Source of the DNA: Nitrospinota bacterium
GTDB taxonomy: Bacteria > Nitrospinota_A > UBA7883 > JACRLM01
Direction of reading: 5' to 3'
Assembly: GCA_015231995.1 (NCBI GenBank)
Contig: JADGAO010000182.1
Location: forward strand, 1 to 6,763
Length of the DNA: 6,763 nt
The position numbers and the translations under genes were made by a program. Of this stretch, positions 5,695 to 6,763 are shown piece by piece. The notes under the pieces are model-generated. The model was not told where the DNA came from, ran no database searches, and worked only from the letters and a program-made list of their open reading frames with translations. Numbering within the stretch: position 1 is the first letter of the stretch; the number at the start of each line of letters is the position of its first letter.

Positions 5695-6763
5695 ATGACG
5701 AAACAGGATTATTACGAAATCCTCGAGGTGGCGAAGGACGCCACGGCGGAGGATATAAAAAAAGCATACCGTAAAAAGGCGTACCAGTTCCATCCCGACA
5801 AAAACCCGGGCGACCATGCGGCCGAGGACAAGTTTAAGGTCGCGTCAGAAGCTTATGAGGTTTTGCGCGATCCAGAAAAACGCGCCCTATACGACAGGTA
5901 CGGTCACGATGGGTTGAAGCAGAAAGGCTATTCCGGGTTCTCGGGCTTCGATGATATTTTTACCAATTTCGGCGATGTTTTCGAGGAGTTTTTCGGATTC
6001 GGCGGCGGCAGGCGGTCAAGCCCCGACCAGGCGCGCAAAGGCGCCGATCTGCGTTACGACATGGAACTAGAGTTCATGGAAGCTGTCCAGGGGGTGGAAA
6101 AAGAGATCGAAGTGGAAAAATACGTCCTTTGCAAAACATGCGAAGGGCGGCGTACGGAGCCTGGGAAAAAAGTGGAGTCATGCTCCACATGCAAAGGAAC
6201 CGGCAAGGTCATACGCTCGCAAGGCTTTTTCACGATATCCACCGCCTGTCCCGCGTGCCACGGCGAGGGGGTGAAGATCACTCATCCATGCAAGACGTGC
6301 AAGGGGATGGGCCAGGTGATCGCCTCCAAAAAGCTGACCGTTAAAATTCCTGCCGGTGTGGACACTGGATCGCAGATGCGGATAAAAGGGGAGGGGGAGC
6401 CGGGGCGTAACGGCGGCCCGGCCGGTTCGCTGTACATCGTACTGCATGTCAAGCCGAGCGATGTGTTCATCCGAGAAGAAGACGATGTGATCGTCACGGT
6501 TCCAATAACGTTCTCACAGGCGGCTCTGGGCGCAGAGCTGGAAATACCGACGCTGGAGGGGAAACGCAACTTCAAGGTTCCCACTGGCACACAGTCGGGA
6601 ACGTTCCACAAGCTTCAGGGGCTAGGCGTGGGGCGACTGCGCGGTTATGGACGCGGGGATCTGATTGTGCGGCTGGTAGTCTCCACGCCGACAAAGCTTT
6701 CAAAGAGGCAGGATGAATTGTTCAGGGAGCTTGCGGAACTGGACGGGGCCGATGTGAAGCAGA
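5695..6763 (+). CDS. dnaJ: DnaJ (Hsp40) co-chaperone, 3' end cut by window
   Basis: Full-type J-protein that delivers unfolded clients to DnaK and stimulates its ATPase. 356 residues are visible, with no stop before the edge; bacterial DnaJ is typically about 370-390, so little is missing. Order: J domain (5-70) with HPD at 33-35 and the basic helix KKAYRKKAY; Gly/Phe-rich region (about 70-105, GYSGFSGFDD, FFGFGGG); zinc-binding region with four CxxC pairs at Cys146/149, 163/166, 185/188 and 199/202; then the two beta-rich client-binding domains and the start of the C-terminal dimer segment (KLSKRQDELFRELAEL). All eight zinc cysteines are kept. The first repeat reads CKTCEGRR, with Arg153 where the CxxCxGxG consensus has Gly; the other three are standard (CSTCKGTG, CPACHGEG, CKTCKGMG). 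The frame is intact throughout. It follows grpE by three bases, with no dnaK between. Confidence 0.96.
   Translation, partial: MTKQDYYEILEVAKDATAEDIKKAYRKKAYQFHPDKNPGDHAAEDKFKVASEAYEVLRDPEKRALYDRYGHDGLKQKGYSGFSGFDDIFTNFGDVFEEFFGFGGGRRSSPDQARKGADLRYDMELEFMEAVQGVEKEIEVEKYVLCKTCEGRRTEPGKKVESCSTCKGTGKVIRSQGFFTISTACPACHGEGVKITHPCKTCKGMGQVIASKKLTVKIPAGVDTGSQMRIKGEGEPGRNGGPAGSLYIVLHVKPSDVFIREEDDVIVTVPITFSQAALGAELEIPTLEGKRNFKVPTGTQSGTFHKLQGLGVGRLRGYGRGDLIVRLVVSTPTKLSKRQDELFRELAELDGADVKQ

Larger units (their letters stand above)
158..6763 (+). other. Predicted single transcription unit of six genes
   Basis: All six genes run the same way. Junctions are 0 bases (ATPase/permease), 4 (permease/GldG-like), a 1-base overlap (GldG-like/DUF4340), 3 (DUF4340/grpE) and 3 (grpE/dnaJ). 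No hairpin-plus-T-run terminator fits in any junction. One promoter at 123-151 could serve all. A promoter inside a coding region upstream of grpE cannot be excluded by eye. Confidence 0.6.

Noticed and set aside
4717..5817. Long open frame of 366 codons on the - strand across the end of the DUF4340 gene, grpE and the start of dnaJ
   Set aside because: It lies opposite three well-supported conserved genes, its translation is rich in His, Arg and Phe with no recognisable domain, and it has the look of a reverse-strand shadow of GC-rich codons.

Overview
The window looks like ordinary chromosome of a Gram-negative-type bacterium. It is moderately GC-rich by eye, tightly packed, and every supported gene is on the + strand. 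The ABC / Gld-like / DUF4340 gene set is typical of environmental lineages such as former Deltaproteobacteria, Nitrospirota, Nitrospinota or Bacteroidota relatives. The sequence alone does not settle the taxon, so this is inference. No rRNA, tRNA, CRISPR array, insertion sequence or phage gene is visible.

Layout. Positions 1-186 are the only real intergenic stretch. The left edge (about 1-55) carries a copy of a widespread bacterial intergenic repeat family, with a small inverted repeat inside it. A strong sigma-70-type promoter follows (TTGACA 123-128, TATATA 146-151, 17-base spacer). A four-gene cluster comes next: an ABC transporter ATPase of the GldA type (187-1170, TTG start), an ABC-2 permease of the GldF type (1171-1950), a membrane-anchored GldG / ABC_transp_aux protein (1955-3325), and a membrane-anchored protein built of four DUF4340-like repeats (3325-5115). 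Only 3 bases later come the chaperone genes grpE (5119-5691) and dnaJ (5695 to beyond the right edge; 356 residues visible).

How the genes work together. The first two genes should form an ATP-driven ABC-2 membrane complex. The next two encode proteins with most of their mass outside the cytoplasmic membrane, held by N- or N- plus C-terminal anchors, and probably act as extracytoplasmic partners. The transported substrate is unknown. GrpE and DnaJ are the nucleotide exchange factor and J-domain co-chaperone of DnaK. Gaps between consecutive genes run from a 1-base overlap to 4 bases, and no terminator or convincing internal promoter was seen, so all six genes may share one transcript.

I see no clearly new system. 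The points most worth a second look are the fusion of the transporter cluster to a grpE-dnaJ pair lacking dnaK, hrcA and a CIRCE operator, the fourfold repeat architecture of the DUF4340 protein, the dispersed repeat at the left edge, and small departures from consensus in DnaJ and GrpE.
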